Below, in pieces: positions 1-8,943 of a stretch of DNA of 64,000 bases. A program made the translations under genes and the position numbers. Position 1 is the stretch's first letter; the number at the start of each line of letters is the position of its first letter. Source of the DNA: Pseudomonadota bacterium (GTDB taxonomy: Bacteria; Pseudomonadota; Alphaproteobacteria; Sphingomonadales; Govanellaceae). The stretch is from the NCBI GenBank assembly GCA_003577275.1, contig QEVO01000002.1, forward strand, positions 310,001 to 374,000, read 5' to 3'. A model generated the notes under the pieces. The model did not search any database. It was not told where the DNA came from and was given only the letters and a program-made list of their open reading frames with translations.

Positions 1-1823
1 ACCTCGATGCGCTTCTCGCCGATGAGCCGCTGACCGGCGGCCTCGAACCGCGGCTCGGCGCCGCCCATCTGCGAGTGCTGACGATCAACGGCTTTCCGAC
101 CGCGACGACGCCAGGGATTCTCGACGATCTCAACCGGCTCGCCTTTCCCTATCGCTGGTCCACGCGGGCGATCCTTCTCGACAAGACGGACGCCACGAAG
201 CTGCTGACGCGCATCCGGCGGCAGTGGTTCGCCAAGCGCAAGTCCATCGCCGCGATCCTCAAGGAAGTGATGACCAACGAGGCATCCGCGCTCGTCGACA
301 CGGATGCTGCGAACAAGGCGGCCGATGCCGACATGGCCTTGCAGGAGCTGGGAGCGGACTATGCCGGTCAGGCCTATGTGACCGCAACCGTCACCGTCTG
401 GGACGCCGATCCGCGCACCGCCGACGAGAAGCTGCGCCTCGTCGAAAAGGTGATCCAGGGCCGCGACTTCACCGCGATGTCCGAGACCATCAACGCCGTC
501 GATGCCTGGCTCGGGTCGCTGCCCGGCCACGTCTACGCCAACGTGCGGCAACCACCGATCTCCACCCTGAACCTCGCCCACATGGTTCCGCTATCGGCGG
601 TCTGGGCCGGGCCGGAACGGGACGAGCATTTCGGTGCGCCGCCACTGCTTTACGGCAAGACGGAGGGCAGCACGCCGTTTCGCTTTTCGCTGCATGTCGG
701 CGACGTCGGCCACACGCTGGTGGTCGGACCGACAGGCGCGGGCAAGTCCGTGCTGCTCGCGCTCATCGCACTTCAGTTCCGGCGCTATCCGGACGCCCAA
801 GTCTTCGCCTTCGACTTCGGCGGCTCGATCCGCGCAGCCGCGCTCGCCATGGGAGGCGATTGGCACGACCTCGGCGGCAGCCTGACGGACGGCGCCGCGT
901 CGTCGGTGTCCCTCCAACCACTCGCGCGCGTTCACGAGACCCATGAGCGTGCCTGGGCAGCCGACTGGATCGCCGCCATCCTAGCCCGCGAGGGCGTCAC
1001 GATTACGCCGGAGGTTAAAGAACATCTTTGGACGGCGCTGACCTCGCTGGCGTCCGCGCCGATCACAGAGCGCACGCTGACGGGCCTCGCCGTCCTCCTC
1101 CAGTCGAACGATCTCAAGCAGGCGCTGCGACCCTATTGCGTGGGCGGTGCATATGGACGGCTGCTGGATGCCGAAGGTGAGCAACTGGGGGAAGCCGCAG
1201 TCCAGGCCTTTGAAACCGAGGGGCTGATCGGCGGCGGCGCGGCGCCAGCGGTTCTCGCTTATCTCTTCCATCGGATCGGCGACCGTCTGGATGGACGGCC
1301 CACGCTTCTGATTGTCGACGAAGGCTGGCTCGCGCTCGACGACGAGGGCTTCGCGGCGCAACTGCGCGAATGGCTGAAGACGCTGCGAAAGAAGAACGCG
1401 TCCGTCGTCTTCGCAACGCAGTCGTTGGCCGACATCGATGGGAGCGCGATCGCTCCGGCTATCATCGAAAGCTGCCAGACGCGCCTTTTGCTGCCGAACG
1501 AACGCGCGATCGAGCCGCAGATCACCGCGATCTACCGGCGCTTCGGCTTGAACGACCGTCAGATCGAGATCCTCAGCCGGGCCACACCCAAGCGCGACTA
1601 TTACTGCCAGTCGCGGCGCGGCAACCGGCTGTTCGAGCTGGGGCTCTCCGAAGTCGCCCTCGCGCTCTGCGCGGCATCCTCGAAAACTGATCAGGCCGCC
1701 ATCGAGGCGATCCTCGCCGAGCATGGCCGCGACGGCTTCCTGCCCGCCTGGCTGCGCGCCCGCGATGTCGGATGGGCTGCCGACCTCATCCCCGACCTCA
1801 CCAACCTGGAGCCCAAGCCATGA
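1..1823 (+). CDS. trbE: TrbE conjugal transfer ATPase, 5' truncated by the window
   Basis: TrbE is the VirB4-class ATPase of Trb mating-pair-formation systems; it acts at the inner membrane and energises pilus assembly and DNA transfer. The frame is open from base 3, with no stop to the edge, so the gene starts upstream. A Walker A motif GPTGAGKS lies at about 726-749 and a Walker B LLIVDEGW at about 1303-1326, followed by the conserved FATQSLADI segment. Some 600 residues are visible of the roughly 800 usual for the family. The stop overlaps the trbJ start (ATGA), as expected for a translationally coupled operon. Confidence 0.93.
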   Translation, partial: LDALLADEPLTGGLEPRLGAAHLRVLTINGFPTATTPGILDDLNRLAFPYRWSTRAILLDKTDATKLLTRIRRQWFAKRKSIAAILKEVMTNEASALVDTDAANKAADADMALQELGADYAGQAYVTATVTVWDADPRTADEKLRLVEKVIQGRDFTAMSETINAVDAWLGSLPGHVYANVRQPPISTLNLAHMVPLSAVWAGPERDEHFGAPPLLYGKTEGSTPFRFSLHVGDVGHTLVVGPTGAGKSVLLALIALQFRRYPDAQVFAFDFGGSIRAAALAMGGDWHDLGGSLTDGAASSVSLQPLARVHETHERAWAADWIAAILAREGVTITPEVKEHLWTALTSLASAPITERTLTGLAVLLQSNDLKQALRPYCVGGAYGRLLDAEGEQLGEAAVQAFETEGLIGGGAAPAVLAYLFHRIGDRLDGRPTLLIVDEGWLALDDEGFAAQLREWLKTLRKKNASVVFATQSLADIDGSAIAPAIIESCQTRLLLPNERAIEPQITAIYRRFGLNDRQIEILSRATPKRDYYCQSRRGNRLFELGLSEVALALCAASSKTDQAAIEAILAEHGRDGFLPAWLRARDVGWAADLIPDLTNLEPKP

Positions 1824-2581
1824 TGATCCGACGCTCTCGCGCGGCGCTGTTCGCCGCAACCATACTCTCGCTGCCCGTCGCCTTCTCGCCCGTGTTTGTC
1901 ACCCCGGCAGCGGCGCAGTGGGTCGTTTATGATCCGACCAACTACGTCCAGAATGTCCTGTCGGCCGCGCGGGCGCTCGAGCAGATCAACAACCAGATCC
2001 AGAGCCTCCAGAACGAAGCACAGATGCTGATCAACCAGGCCCGCAATCTCGCGAGCCTGCCCTATTCCTCGCTTCAGCAGCTCCAGCAATCGGTGCAGCG
2101 CACGCAAGCGCTGCTGGGTCAGGCACAGCGCATCGCCTTCGACGTGCAGCAGATCGATCAGGCCTTTCAGAGCCAGTACGGCAACATCTCACTGTCGACT
2201 TCGGATCAGCGTCTCGTCTCCGATGCACGATCGCGCTGGCAGAACACGGTCGGCGGCCTTCAGGACGCGCTGCGCGTGCAAGCCGGTGTCGTCGGCAACA
2301 TCGACAGCAACCGCGCCGAGATGGCGGCCCTTGTCGGGCAGAGCCAGGGTGCGACCGGCGCGCTTCAGGCAACCCAGGCCGGCAACCAGTTGCTTGCATT
2401 GCAGGCGCAGCAGCTCGCAGACCTGGTCGCCGTGGTCGCTGCAAACGGCCGGGCGCAGGCGCTTGTCGATGCCGAGCGCGCCGCAGCTGCCGAACAAGGC
2501 CGTGAACAGCGCCGCCGGTTCCTGACGCCCGGCTCCGGCTATCAGCCCGGCAACGCCCGGATGTTCCCGAACGGCAACTGA
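1820..2581 (+). CDS. trbJ: TrbJ, P-type conjugative transfer periplasmic protein
   Basis: TrbJ is the VirB5-like component of the Trb system, exported and associated with the pilus. The chosen ATG (1820) overlaps the trbE stop by four bases and gives 253 residues. The N-terminus has two arginines, a hydrophobic stretch and an AAA|QW signal-peptidase site at about residue 33. The mature part starts with the family-typical VVYDPTNY and continues with long Gln/Ala-rich helices (ARALEQINNQIQSLQNEA) that look like coiled coil. Its position between trbE and trbL is the standard order. Confidence 0.9.
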   Translation: MMIRRSRAALFAATILSLPVAFSPVFVTPAAAQWVVYDPTNYVQNVLSAARALEQINNQIQSLQNEAQMLINQARNLASLPYSSLQQLQQSVQRTQALLGQAQRIAFDVQQIDQAFQSQYGNISLSTSDQRLVSDARSRWQNTVGGLQDALRVQAGVVGNIDSNRAEMAALVGQSQGATGALQATQAGNQLLALQAQQLADLVAVVAANGRAQALVDAERAAAAEQGREQRRRFLTPGSGYQPGNARMFPNGN

Positions 2582-2591
2582 GGGCAGCGGG

Positions 2592-2873
2592 ATGGACAGC
2601 AAGACGCTGGCCCGCGTGGGCGCAATCATCTTCGTCTCCGTCGCGATCACGGCAACGGCGATCGAAATGACCCGGAAAGAGGAAAAGCCAGCGGTTCGGC
2701 CGACGCCCGTGCTTGAGGAGGCGCCGGACCCGCTGCGCGAGGGGCAGCGCCGCTGCCAGCAGATGGGGGAAGCCGCGGCCGGGGACAGCGAGTGTCTGCG
2801 CATCTGGGCCGAAACCCGCGACCGTTTCCTTGGCACCCGCACCGCGCCGCGACGCGCCGACGAAGGGCGTTGA
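2592..2873 (+). CDS. TrbK-like putative entry-exclusion protein
   Basis: A 93-residue protein with one membrane segment near residues 8-24, then a charged and proline-rich region, and two cysteines in a short RCQQMGEAAAGDSECLRIW segment. Small proteins of this build between trbJ and trbL are called TrbK-alt and are thought to block redundant conjugation into a cell that already has the element. The assignment rests on position and this layout, since sequence conservation in the group is low. Ten bases separate it from trbJ and three from trbL, so it is inside the operon. Confidence 0.75.
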   Translation: MDSKTLARVGAIIFVSVAITATAIEMTRKEEKPAVRPTPVLEEAPDPLREGQRRCQQMGEAAAGDSECLRIWAETRDRFLGTRTAPRRADEGR

Positions 2874-2876
2874 ACC

Positions 2877-4226
2877 ATGGGCGGCAGCGGCGTCATCGAC
2901 AATTTCCTCGGAGTCTTCACCTCCTACATCGACAGCGGCTTCGGCCTGCTGGGCGGCGAGGTGGCGTTCATCGCGACGACGCTGATCGTCATCGACGTCA
3001 CGCTGGCCGCCCTGTTCTGGAGTTGGGGCGCGGACGACGACATCATCGCGCGTCTGGTGAAGAAGACGCTGTTTGTGGGCGTCTTCGCCTACATCATCGG
3101 CAACTGGAACAACCTCGCGCGGATCGTCTTCGAAAGCTTTGCCGGCCTCGGACTTCAGTCGTCTGGCACCGGGTTTTCCATTCAGGACCTGATGCGCCCG
3201 GGCCGGGTCGCGCAGACGGGTCTCGATGCAGCGAGGCCGCTGCTCGAATCCATCTCAAACCTGATGGGCTGGATCGCCTTCTTCGAGAACTTCATCCAGA
3301 TTGCTTGCTTGCTCTTCGCCTGGGCGCTGGTGCTGCTCGCCTTCTTCATCCTCGCCATCCAGCTCTTCATCACGCTGATCGAATTCAAGCTGACCACATT
3401 GGCTGGATTCGTCCTGATCCCGTTCGGCCTGTTCGGGAAGACCGCCTTCATGGCCGAGCGCGTGCTAGGCAACGTCATCTCGTCTGGGATCAAGGTGCTG
3501 GTGCTCGCCGTCATCATCGGCATCGGCTCGACTCTGTTCAGCCAGTTCACGGCAGGCTTCGGCGGCCAGCCACCGACCATCGACGACGCAATGGCCGTCG
3601 TATTGGCGGCGCTGTCGCTTCTTGGTCTCGGTATCTTCGGTCCGGGTATCGCCAACGGCATCGTGTCCGGCGGCCCGCAACTCGGCGCAGGCTCCGCCAT
3701 CGGCACCGGCCTCGTCGCGGGCGGCGCAGCCATGGCTGCCGGCGGCGCGGCCGGGCTCGCCCTGCGCAGTGGCGCGAGCGCCATTTCCGGCGGCGCCGCC
3801 GCCGTGCGCGGTGGAGCCACCGCGGCGGGAGCCGCCTCCGCCGCCTACAGTCTCGGATCCCTCGGCCAGTCGGGCGCCGCCAGCGTCGCGTCGGGCCTCG
3901 GCGGCGTCGCACGAGCGGCCGGCGGCGCGGCAGCCTCTCCGCTGCGCCGGGCCGCGCAAAGCGTTCGCTCGAGTTTCGCCGACGGCGTCAAAAGCGGCTT
4001 CGGCGCCACCGGTGGCTCCTCGAGCATGGGAACGGTCGCGAATGATGCCGGTTCGGCCGCACCGGCAGCCACAGGCTCGGCCGCCAGCCCGCCGGCGTGG
4101 GCGCAACGCATGCGGCGTGGGCAGACCATGAGCCACGGCGTCACGCTCGCGGCACACGCGATCCGATCGGGCGACAGCCATGGCGGCGGCTCTTCCATCA
4201 ATCTCTCCGGAGGCGACCGCACATGA
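2877..4226 (+). CDS. trbL: TrbL, P-type conjugative transfer membrane protein
   Basis: TrbL is the VirB6-like polytopic inner-membrane channel protein of the Trb system. The 449-residue product starts with the conserved MGGSGVIDNFLGVF and has hydrophobic segments at about residues 25-50, 60-75, 130-165, 170-190 and 200-260. The last 180 residues are low-complexity Ala/Gly/Ser, typical of the family tail. The stop overlaps the trbF start (ATGA). Confidence 0.92.
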   Translation: MGGSGVIDNFLGVFTSYIDSGFGLLGGEVAFIATTLIVIDVTLAALFWSWGADDDIIARLVKKTLFVGVFAYIIGNWNNLARIVFESFAGLGLQSSGTGFSIQDLMRPGRVAQTGLDAARPLLESISNLMGWIAFFENFIQIACLLFAWALVLLAFFILAIQLFITLIEFKLTTLAGFVLIPFGLFGKTAFMAERVLGNVISSGIKVLVLAVIIGIGSTLFSQFTAGFGGQPPTIDDAMAVVLAALSLLGLGIFGPGIANGIVSGGPQLGAGSAIGTGLVAGGAAMAAGGAAGLALRSGASAISGGAAAVRGGATAAGAASAAYSLGSLGQSGAASVASGLGGVARAAGGAAASPLRRAAQSVRSSFADGVKSGFGATGGSSSMGTVANDAGSAAPAATGSAASPPAWAQRMRRGQTMSHGVTLAAHAIRSGDSHGGGSSINLSGGDRT

Positions 4227-4912
4227 GCTTCTTCAAGCGACCCGCAACCCACTATGGCAAAACGCCCGAGCCCGAGACGCCGTATCAGCGCGCAGCGCAG
4301 ATCTGGGACGATCGGATCGGTTCAGCTCGTGTCCAGGCCCGAAACTGGCGGCTCATGGCCTTCGGCTGCCTGATCCTCTCCGCCGGCTTCGCCGCCGCGC
4401 TGGTCTGGCAGTCGGCGCGCGGGACCATCGTCCCGTGGGTGGTCCAGGTCGACAATCTCGGCCAGGCGCAAGCGGTCGCGCCAGCGCAGGCCGACTACCG
4501 CCCCACCGACCCACAGGTGGCCTGGCATCTGGCGCGGTTCATCGAGCAGGTCCGCTCGATCCCCGCCGACGCCATCGTCGTGCGGCAGAATTGGCTGCGC
4601 GCCTACGAGTTCACGACCGATCGCGGCGCGGCGGCCCTCAACGACTTCGCCCGCGCCAACGATCCGTTCACCCGCGTCGGGAAGCAACAGGTGTCGATCG
4701 AGGTGTCGAGCGTGATCCGCGCGTCGCCTGACAGCTTCCGCGTTGCCTGGACCGAACGCCAGTACGAGAACGGCCAGCTCTCCACGACACAGCGCTGGAC
4801 GGCCATCCTGACCATTGTGATCCAACCCCCGCGCGACGCAGAGCGGCTGCGAGCCAATCCGCTCGGGATCTACGTCAACGCCATCAACTGGTCGCGGGAG
4901 ATGGGGCAATGA
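4223..4912 (+). CDS. trbF: TrbF, conjugal transfer protein
   Basis: TrbF is the VirB8-like bitopic inner-membrane scaffold protein of the Trb channel. The ATG at 4223 overlaps the trbL stop and gives 229 residues starting MSFFKRPATHYGKTPEPETP, which matches the family start; a longer frame opening at 4097 only shadows the trbL tail. One membrane segment lies at about residues 38-57 (LMAFGCLILSAGFAAALVW), followed by a periplasmic VirB8-type domain. The stop overlaps trbG. Confidence 0.92.
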   Translation: MSFFKRPATHYGKTPEPETPYQRAAQIWDDRIGSARVQARNWRLMAFGCLILSAGFAAALVWQSARGTIVPWVVQVDNLGQAQAVAPAQADYRPTDPQVAWHLARFIEQVRSIPADAIVVRQNWLRAYEFTTDRGAAALNDFARANDPFTRVGKQQVSIEVSSVIRASPDSFRVAWTERQYENGQLSTTQRWTAILTIVIQPPRDAERLRANPLGIYVNAINWSREMGQ

Positions 4913-5889
4913 GAGATCATCTCCGCCGATCCGCGAACCGCGGCTTCCGCGCTTCCGGCTCTGCGCTTTTGCTGATCTCCGGACTGGTGCTGGCCGGCTG
5001 CGCGACCAACCGACCGCCACAGATCAGCTATGACGCCGATGTGCCGCCGCTTCCCCCTGCGCCGGCTGCCGTTACGGAGGCGCCCCCAAGGCCGCTTCAC
5101 ACACCGCCCGCCTGGACACCCGCGCGCGGTGGTGCTGCCGCAGGGACCCCAGCGGGCCGCGTTGAGAATGCCAATGCCGCCGCGCGCGTCGAGCCACGTC
5201 GCGAGGGCTACTTCAACTCGATCCAGATCTATCCCTGGAGCGAGGGCGCGCTCTATCAAGTCTATGCCGCTCCCGGGCAGATCACCAACATCGCGCTGGA
5301 ACCCGGCGAAAGCCTGACTGGCGCCGGCCCGATTGCTGCGGGCGACACGGCGCGCTGGATCATCGGTGACACCGAGAGCGGCTCGGGCATCACGCGCCGC
5401 GTCCATGTTCTCGTAAAGCCGACACGGCCAGACATCACGACCAATCTGGTCATCACCACTGACCGGCGCATCTACATGATCGAGCTGCGCTCGGGCGAAC
5501 GCCCCTATATGCCGGCCGTCGCCTGGGCCTATCCGCCGCCGCCCGCCTCGCAGAGACAGGCGGTGCCCGCAACGCCAGTGATCCCGGCCGTTGCGGCACG
5601 GAACTATCGCTACGGCCTCACGGGAGACACGCCGCCGTGGCGGCCAATCTCGGTCTACGACGACGGGCGTCGCGTCTATGTCGAGTTTCCGCGCGGGATC
5701 GTTCAGGGCGAGATGCCGCCGCTCTTCGTGATCGGCGCCGATGGCGAACCGCAGATTGCCAACAGCCGGATTCACCAGAACATCCTGATCGTCGACCGCT
5801 TGTTCGGCGCCGCCGAGCTCCGTCTCGGCAGTGGCGAGCGCCAGCAGACGGTCCGGATCGTGCGCACCGATGGGAGGCCCGCGTCATGA
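4909..5889 (+). CDS. trbG: TrbG, P-type conjugative transfer lipoprotein
   Basis: TrbG is the VirB9-like outer-membrane-complex protein. The 326-residue product has a signal peptide ending in a lipobox LAGC at about residues 27-30, a proline-rich linker, then the VirB9/CagX-type beta domain (YPWSEGALYQVYAAPGQITNI, and later DGRRVYVEFPRGI). It overlaps trbF and trbI by four bases each, so trbF-G-I are likely translated in sequence. Confidence 0.93.
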   Translation: MRDHLRRSANRGFRASGSALLLISGLVLAGCATNRPPQISYDADVPPLPPAPAAVTEAPPRPLHTPPAWTPARGGAAAGTPAGRVENANAAARVEPRREGYFNSIQIYPWSEGALYQVYAAPGQITNIALEPGESLTGAGPIAAGDTARWIIGDTESGSGITRRVHVLVKPTRPDITTNLVITTDRRIYMIELRSGERPYMPAVAWAYPPPPASQRQAVPATPVIPAVAARNYRYGLTGDTPPWRPISVYDDGRRVYVEFPRGIVQGEMPPLFVIGADGEPQIANSRIHQNILIVDRLFGAAELRLGSGERQQTVRIVRTDGRPAS

Positions 5890-7085
5890 GTGAGCGCGAC
5901 ACGCAGAGCGGTGCCGACGCACAGCTTATCGGCACACAGCCCGGCGACGCCGCTGCGCCCATGCGACTGCGCGCGGAACCGCCCCGGGTCACACGCCTGT
6001 CGCGCAAGGTGCTGGGCGGTCTCAGCCTCGTCGCCGCCCTCGGGGTCGGCGGCGCGCTCATCTATGCGCTTCAGACGCGCAACATCGGTCCTGGTAGTGA
6101 GGAGCTCTACTCCACGCAGAACCGGCGAACCGCGGACGGGCTCGCCGGCCTGCCACGCGACTACACCGGCCCGGTGCTCGGGCCTCCGCTGCCCGGGGAT
6201 CTGGGGCGCCCCATCCTCGATGCGCAGAATCGTGGCCAGCCCGTCACGCCGCCGATGGCGGCAGCGCCCACCGTCGATCCGGTCGAGCAGCGCAGGCGCG
6301 CGGAAGAAGAAGCTGCCCGAACGAGCCGCGTCTTCTTCCAGACGGAGGCGCGCGCCGCAGCTCCGATTGCGACAGCTGGCGGACCAGGTAGCCCAAGCCT
6401 CTCTGGGCTAGGTCTTCCGGGCCAGCCAGGTGCAGCGACGGCGCAGGATCGCCAGCTCGCGTTCCTGAATGCGGGCGTGGACCGCCGCACGGTCTCGCCA
6501 GATCGCGTGATGGGTCCGGTATCGCCCTATGTGCTTCAGACTGGCGCCGTCATCGCCGCGGCCCTCATCACCGGCATCCGATCCGACCTGCCGGGCCAGA
6601 TCACCGCGCAGGTCACGGAGCATGTCTACGACAGCCCGACCGGGCGCATCCTGCTCATCCCGCAGGGCACGCGGCTGATCGGCGAGTACAGCAACGACGT
6701 CGGCTTCGGTCAGCGCCGGGTGCTGCTGGTCTGGAACCGGCTCATCCTCCCGAATGGTCGTTCGATCGTCCTCGAACGTCAACCCGGAGCCGACGCGCAA
6801 GGCTATGCGGGTCTTCAGGATGGCGTCGACTATCACTGGTGGGATCTCGCCAAGGCTGCCGGCCTGTCGACCCTGCTGTCGGTCGGCGCCGAACTCGCCG
6901 TTGACGATCAGGATCGGCTGCTCCGGGCGATCCGCAACGGCGGCCAGGACACCATCAATGACGCAGGCCAGCAGATCATCCGTCGGCAACTCAATGTCGC
7001 GCCGACCCTGACGATCAGACCGGGGTTTCCCGTGCGCGTCATCGTCACCCGCGACCTCGTGCTCGAACCTTATGGAGGGTTTTGA
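5886..7085 (+). CDS. trbI: TrbI, P-type conjugative transfer protein
   Basis: TrbI is the VirB10-like protein that spans from inner to outer membrane and gates the channel. The ATG at 5886 overlaps the trbG stop and gives 399 residues; a longer in-frame opening from 5637 lies within trbG and is not used. There is one N-terminal membrane segment at about residues 45-62, a proline-rich periplasmic linker, and the conserved VirB10 core with IPQGTRLIGEYSNDVGFGQR and VDYHWWDLAKAAGLSTLL. Confidence 0.94.
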   Translation: MSERDTQSGADAQLIGTQPGDAAAPMRLRAEPPRVTRLSRKVLGGLSLVAALGVGGALIYALQTRNIGPGSEELYSTQNRRTADGLAGLPRDYTGPVLGPPLPGDLGRPILDAQNRGQPVTPPMAAAPTVDPVEQRRRAEEEAARTSRVFFQTEARAAAPIATAGGPGSPSLSGLGLPGQPGAATAQDRQLAFLNAGVDRRTVSPDRVMGPVSPYVLQTGAVIAAALITGIRSDLPGQITAQVTEHVYDSPTGRILLIPQGTRLIGEYSNDVGFGQRRVLLVWNRLILPNGRSIVLERQPGADAQGYAGLQDGVDYHWWDLAKAAGLSTLLSVGAELAVDDQDRLLRAIRNGGQDTINDAGQQIIRRQLNVAPTLTIRPGFPVRVIVTRDLVLEPYGGF

Positions 7086-7339
7086 TGACCAAGCTGAAGC
7101 TCGGCCCGATCATCGACGACAAGCCGGTGAAGGTGACGATTGAACTCCCTGCGCCACTGCATCGGGACCTCGTCGCCTACGCCGCAGCACTCGGCCGCGA
7201 ACAAGGCCAGTCCATCAGTGACCCGACGAAGCTGATTGTGCCCATGCTCGAGCGCTTCATTGCAACCGATCGGGGGTTCGCCCGCGCGCGCCGCGATAGC
7301 GGTCAGCCCGCACCTCGCGCCGTAGCTCAGGGCGGATGA
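7085..7339 (+). CDS. DUF2274 family protein at the end of the trb operon
   Basis: An 84-residue soluble protein of the DUF2274 family, which is regularly found as the last gene of alphaproteobacterial trb operons; its function is unknown. The ATG at 7085 shares one base with the trbI stop and has GGAGGG five bases upstream; a TTG three bases earlier is a less likely start. The core KVTIELPAPLHRDLVAYAAA resembles a small ribbon-helix-helix-like regulator fold, but that is only an impression. Its 3' end overlaps the oppositely oriented LysR gene by 83 bases. Confidence 0.85.
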   Translation: MTKLKLGPIIDDKPVKVTIELPAPLHRDLVAYAAALGREQGQSISDPTKLIVPMLERFIATDRGFARARRDSGQPAPRAVAQGG

Positions 7340-8255
7340 GGCGCTGGCGGACGAACCTCGCCTGGTCCTTCTCTGAGAAGGACTTCGACAACTTCAGCAG
7401 ATGTTCGAGATCCCTGTGGAGAGTCCCACGCGAATGGACCGCGCCATAGCGAAGCATGGCGTCCTCGATCGGACGGAATGTGACGCCGGATAGGCCAGAA
7501 CGGACATGAGCGCTGCCCGCGATGGTGACGCCGCCGCCGTGGGCGACGATCTGCATCAACGACTCTCGCGTCACAGACAACTGCTCGACGCGCAGTGCAT
7601 TACGCGGAGCCTGGAGTTGCCGCTCGAGATACGCCTTCGCGAAATCGCCCGTCACCAGGTCAGTCACCACAAAGTGGCGATCGCGCAGATCGCACCATCG
7701 AATTGCCTTCTGGTCGGCGAGCGGGTCACCCTCCGGCATGGCCAGGTAAACAGGTTCGTCCCAAAGATGGGTGATGGCATAGCCCTGCCCAGGCGGAGCC
7801 TCGGCAACAACACCGATATCCAACTGCCCGCGCCGCACGGCCGCGATGAGGTCAGGCGTGCTCGCCTCGCTGAAGCGCAGCCGGGTGCCCGGTCTGTCGC
7901 GCCGAAAAGCGCCGAAGAGTTCCGTCAGAAACCCCATGGTCAGTGGCCCGAAAAGGCCGACCGTGAGATGTCGCCCTGTCGCCGCGTCGGTCCGCGCGCG
8001 TTCGAGCGCCGAACCGATCTGATGTGCGCCGGGGCTGGCTTGGTGCAGAAACTGCCTGCCGATGTCCGTCAGTTCGACGCCGGCAGGATGACGGCGGAAG
8101 AGCTGAGCCCCGATCTCATCCTCGACATCACGGATGCGGCGGCTGATCGCCGACTGCTCGACGCCGAGATCGTGTGCCGCGCGCCGGAAGCTCCCGCTTT
8201 CCGCGGCAGCGATGATATAGCGCACATGGCGCAGCTCGATCTTCGATCTCGGCAC
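7257..8255 (-). CDS. LysR family transcriptional regulator
   Basis: A 332-residue LysR-type regulator. The N-terminal winged helix-turn-helix covers about residues 5-65 (GSFRRAAHDLGVEQSAISRR) and the C-terminal two-lobed effector domain follows (RPGTRLRFSEASTPDLIAAV). The start is a GTG at 8255 with GGGGA six bases upstream. LysR genes occur at this point, after DUF2274, in many related elements, so it belongs to the element. The tail overlap with the DUF2274 gene is a real tail-to-tail overlap, because both frames look coding. The effector is unknown. Confidence 0.9.
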   Translation of the reverse strand: MPRSKIELRHVRYIIAAAESGSFRRAAHDLGVEQSAISRRIRDVEDEIGAQLFRRHPAGVELTDIGRQFLHQASPGAHQIGSALERARTDAATGRHLTVGLFGPLTMGFLTELFGAFRRDRPGTRLRFSEASTPDLIAAVRRGQLDIGVVAEAPPGQGYAITHLWDEPVYLAMPEGDPLADQKAIRWCDLRDRHFVVTDLVTGDFAKAYLERQLQAPRNALRVEQLSVTRESLMQIVAHGGGVTIAGSAHVRSGLSGVTFRPIEDAMLRYGAVHSRGTLHRDLEHLLKLSKSFSEKDQARFVRQRLIRPELRREVRADRYRGARGRTPDRLQ

Positions 8256-8270
8256 GATGGTTCCCCATTA

Positions 8271-8286
8271 TGCAAAGGTCTTTGCA
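8271..8286. promoter_or_regulatory. Dyad just upstream of the LysR gene
   Basis: TGCAAAG-GT-CTTTGCA is a perfect 7-base inverted repeat with a 2-base spacer, 16 bases upstream of the LysR start. LysR proteins usually bind such dyads to regulate themselves. Autoregulation is inferred from position. Confidence 0.5.
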
Positions 8287-8667
8287 AACGTCGCCCCGTC
8301 AGCCCCCGAGAACTGTTCCGATCAGATTATGGGTCGTCTCCGTCTCCTCGCTACCGCCGCCCACGAAATCCTTAAGTGTCACACATTCGACTGTTGCTAC
8401 GTCGCTAGCGGACTTCTGGATCTCATCTCGCCGGTGAAAGCAGTAAATGGTGCGTGATCTGAACAGCGCAATTACGGCGCGGAACGCGTGCGGCGAGTCG
8501 TGCAGATTCTGTGGGCTGACGGATGTCCGGCCGCGCTGTCAGGACTGAAAATGACCCGCCGTTTTCTACGCCAGAGCCCGAAATTGCCGCACGCCACTCG
8601 GGAGGGACTTCCGGCATCGGCACCTATCGTTCTCAATCGCCAGCGACAGCCGCTAAGGAGATTGGGT
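8287..8667. other. Intergenic region between LysR and the AlpA-like gene
   Basis: About 380 bases with no convincing gene; the short open frames on both strands have no ribosome site or recognisable motif. It must carry the promoter of the AlpA-like gene. I see no strong sigma-70 promoter or stem-loop in it. Confidence 0.5.
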
Positions 8668-8943
8668 ATGGGTCAGAGCGAGCCTTTGGAGATCAGGAAG
8701 ACAATCCGGCGGCACCAACTGCGCGAGATGGTGCCCCTAGCCGACAGCACAATCTACGAGATGGAGCAGCGCGGCGAATTCCCACGCCGCTTCGCGCTGT
8801 CGCCGCGCTGCATCGTCTGGGACCTCGCCGAGGTCCACGCTTGGTTGCTGGCGCGGCGCGCGAAGCCAATCCCTCGCGCACAGCATCCCAACGTCACCAA
8901 GCGCAAGTCCCGCCCGGTCAAAGGGCAGGATCAAGCGCGATAG
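8668..8943 (+). CDS. AlpA family phage-type regulator, excisionase candidate
   Basis: A 91-residue protein with an AlpA/MerR-like helix-turn-helix: LREMVPLADSTIYEMEQRGEFP, then an RxxVWDLAEVHAWL strand-helix, which is the family signature. The ATG at 8668 follows an AAGGAG site by seven bases; frames opening further upstream lack one. AlpA-type proteins regulate P4-family integrases or act as excisionases. Its 3' end overlaps the convergent integrase gene by 26 bases, which supports a shared function. Confidence 0.85.
   Translation: MGQSEPLEIRKTIRRHQLREMVPLADSTIYEMEQRGEFPRRFALSPRCIVWDLAEVHAWLLARRAKPIPRAQHPNVTKRKSRPVKGQDQAR

Noticed and set aside
7506..8375. Open frame of 289 codons on the plus strand opposite LysR
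   Set aside because: Composition and lack of homology-type motifs show a shadow; the LysR helix-turn-helix is clear on the other strand.
8423..8623. Small open frames in the LysR-AlpA gap on both strands
   Set aside because: No ribosome site, no conserved pattern, and they overlap each other.
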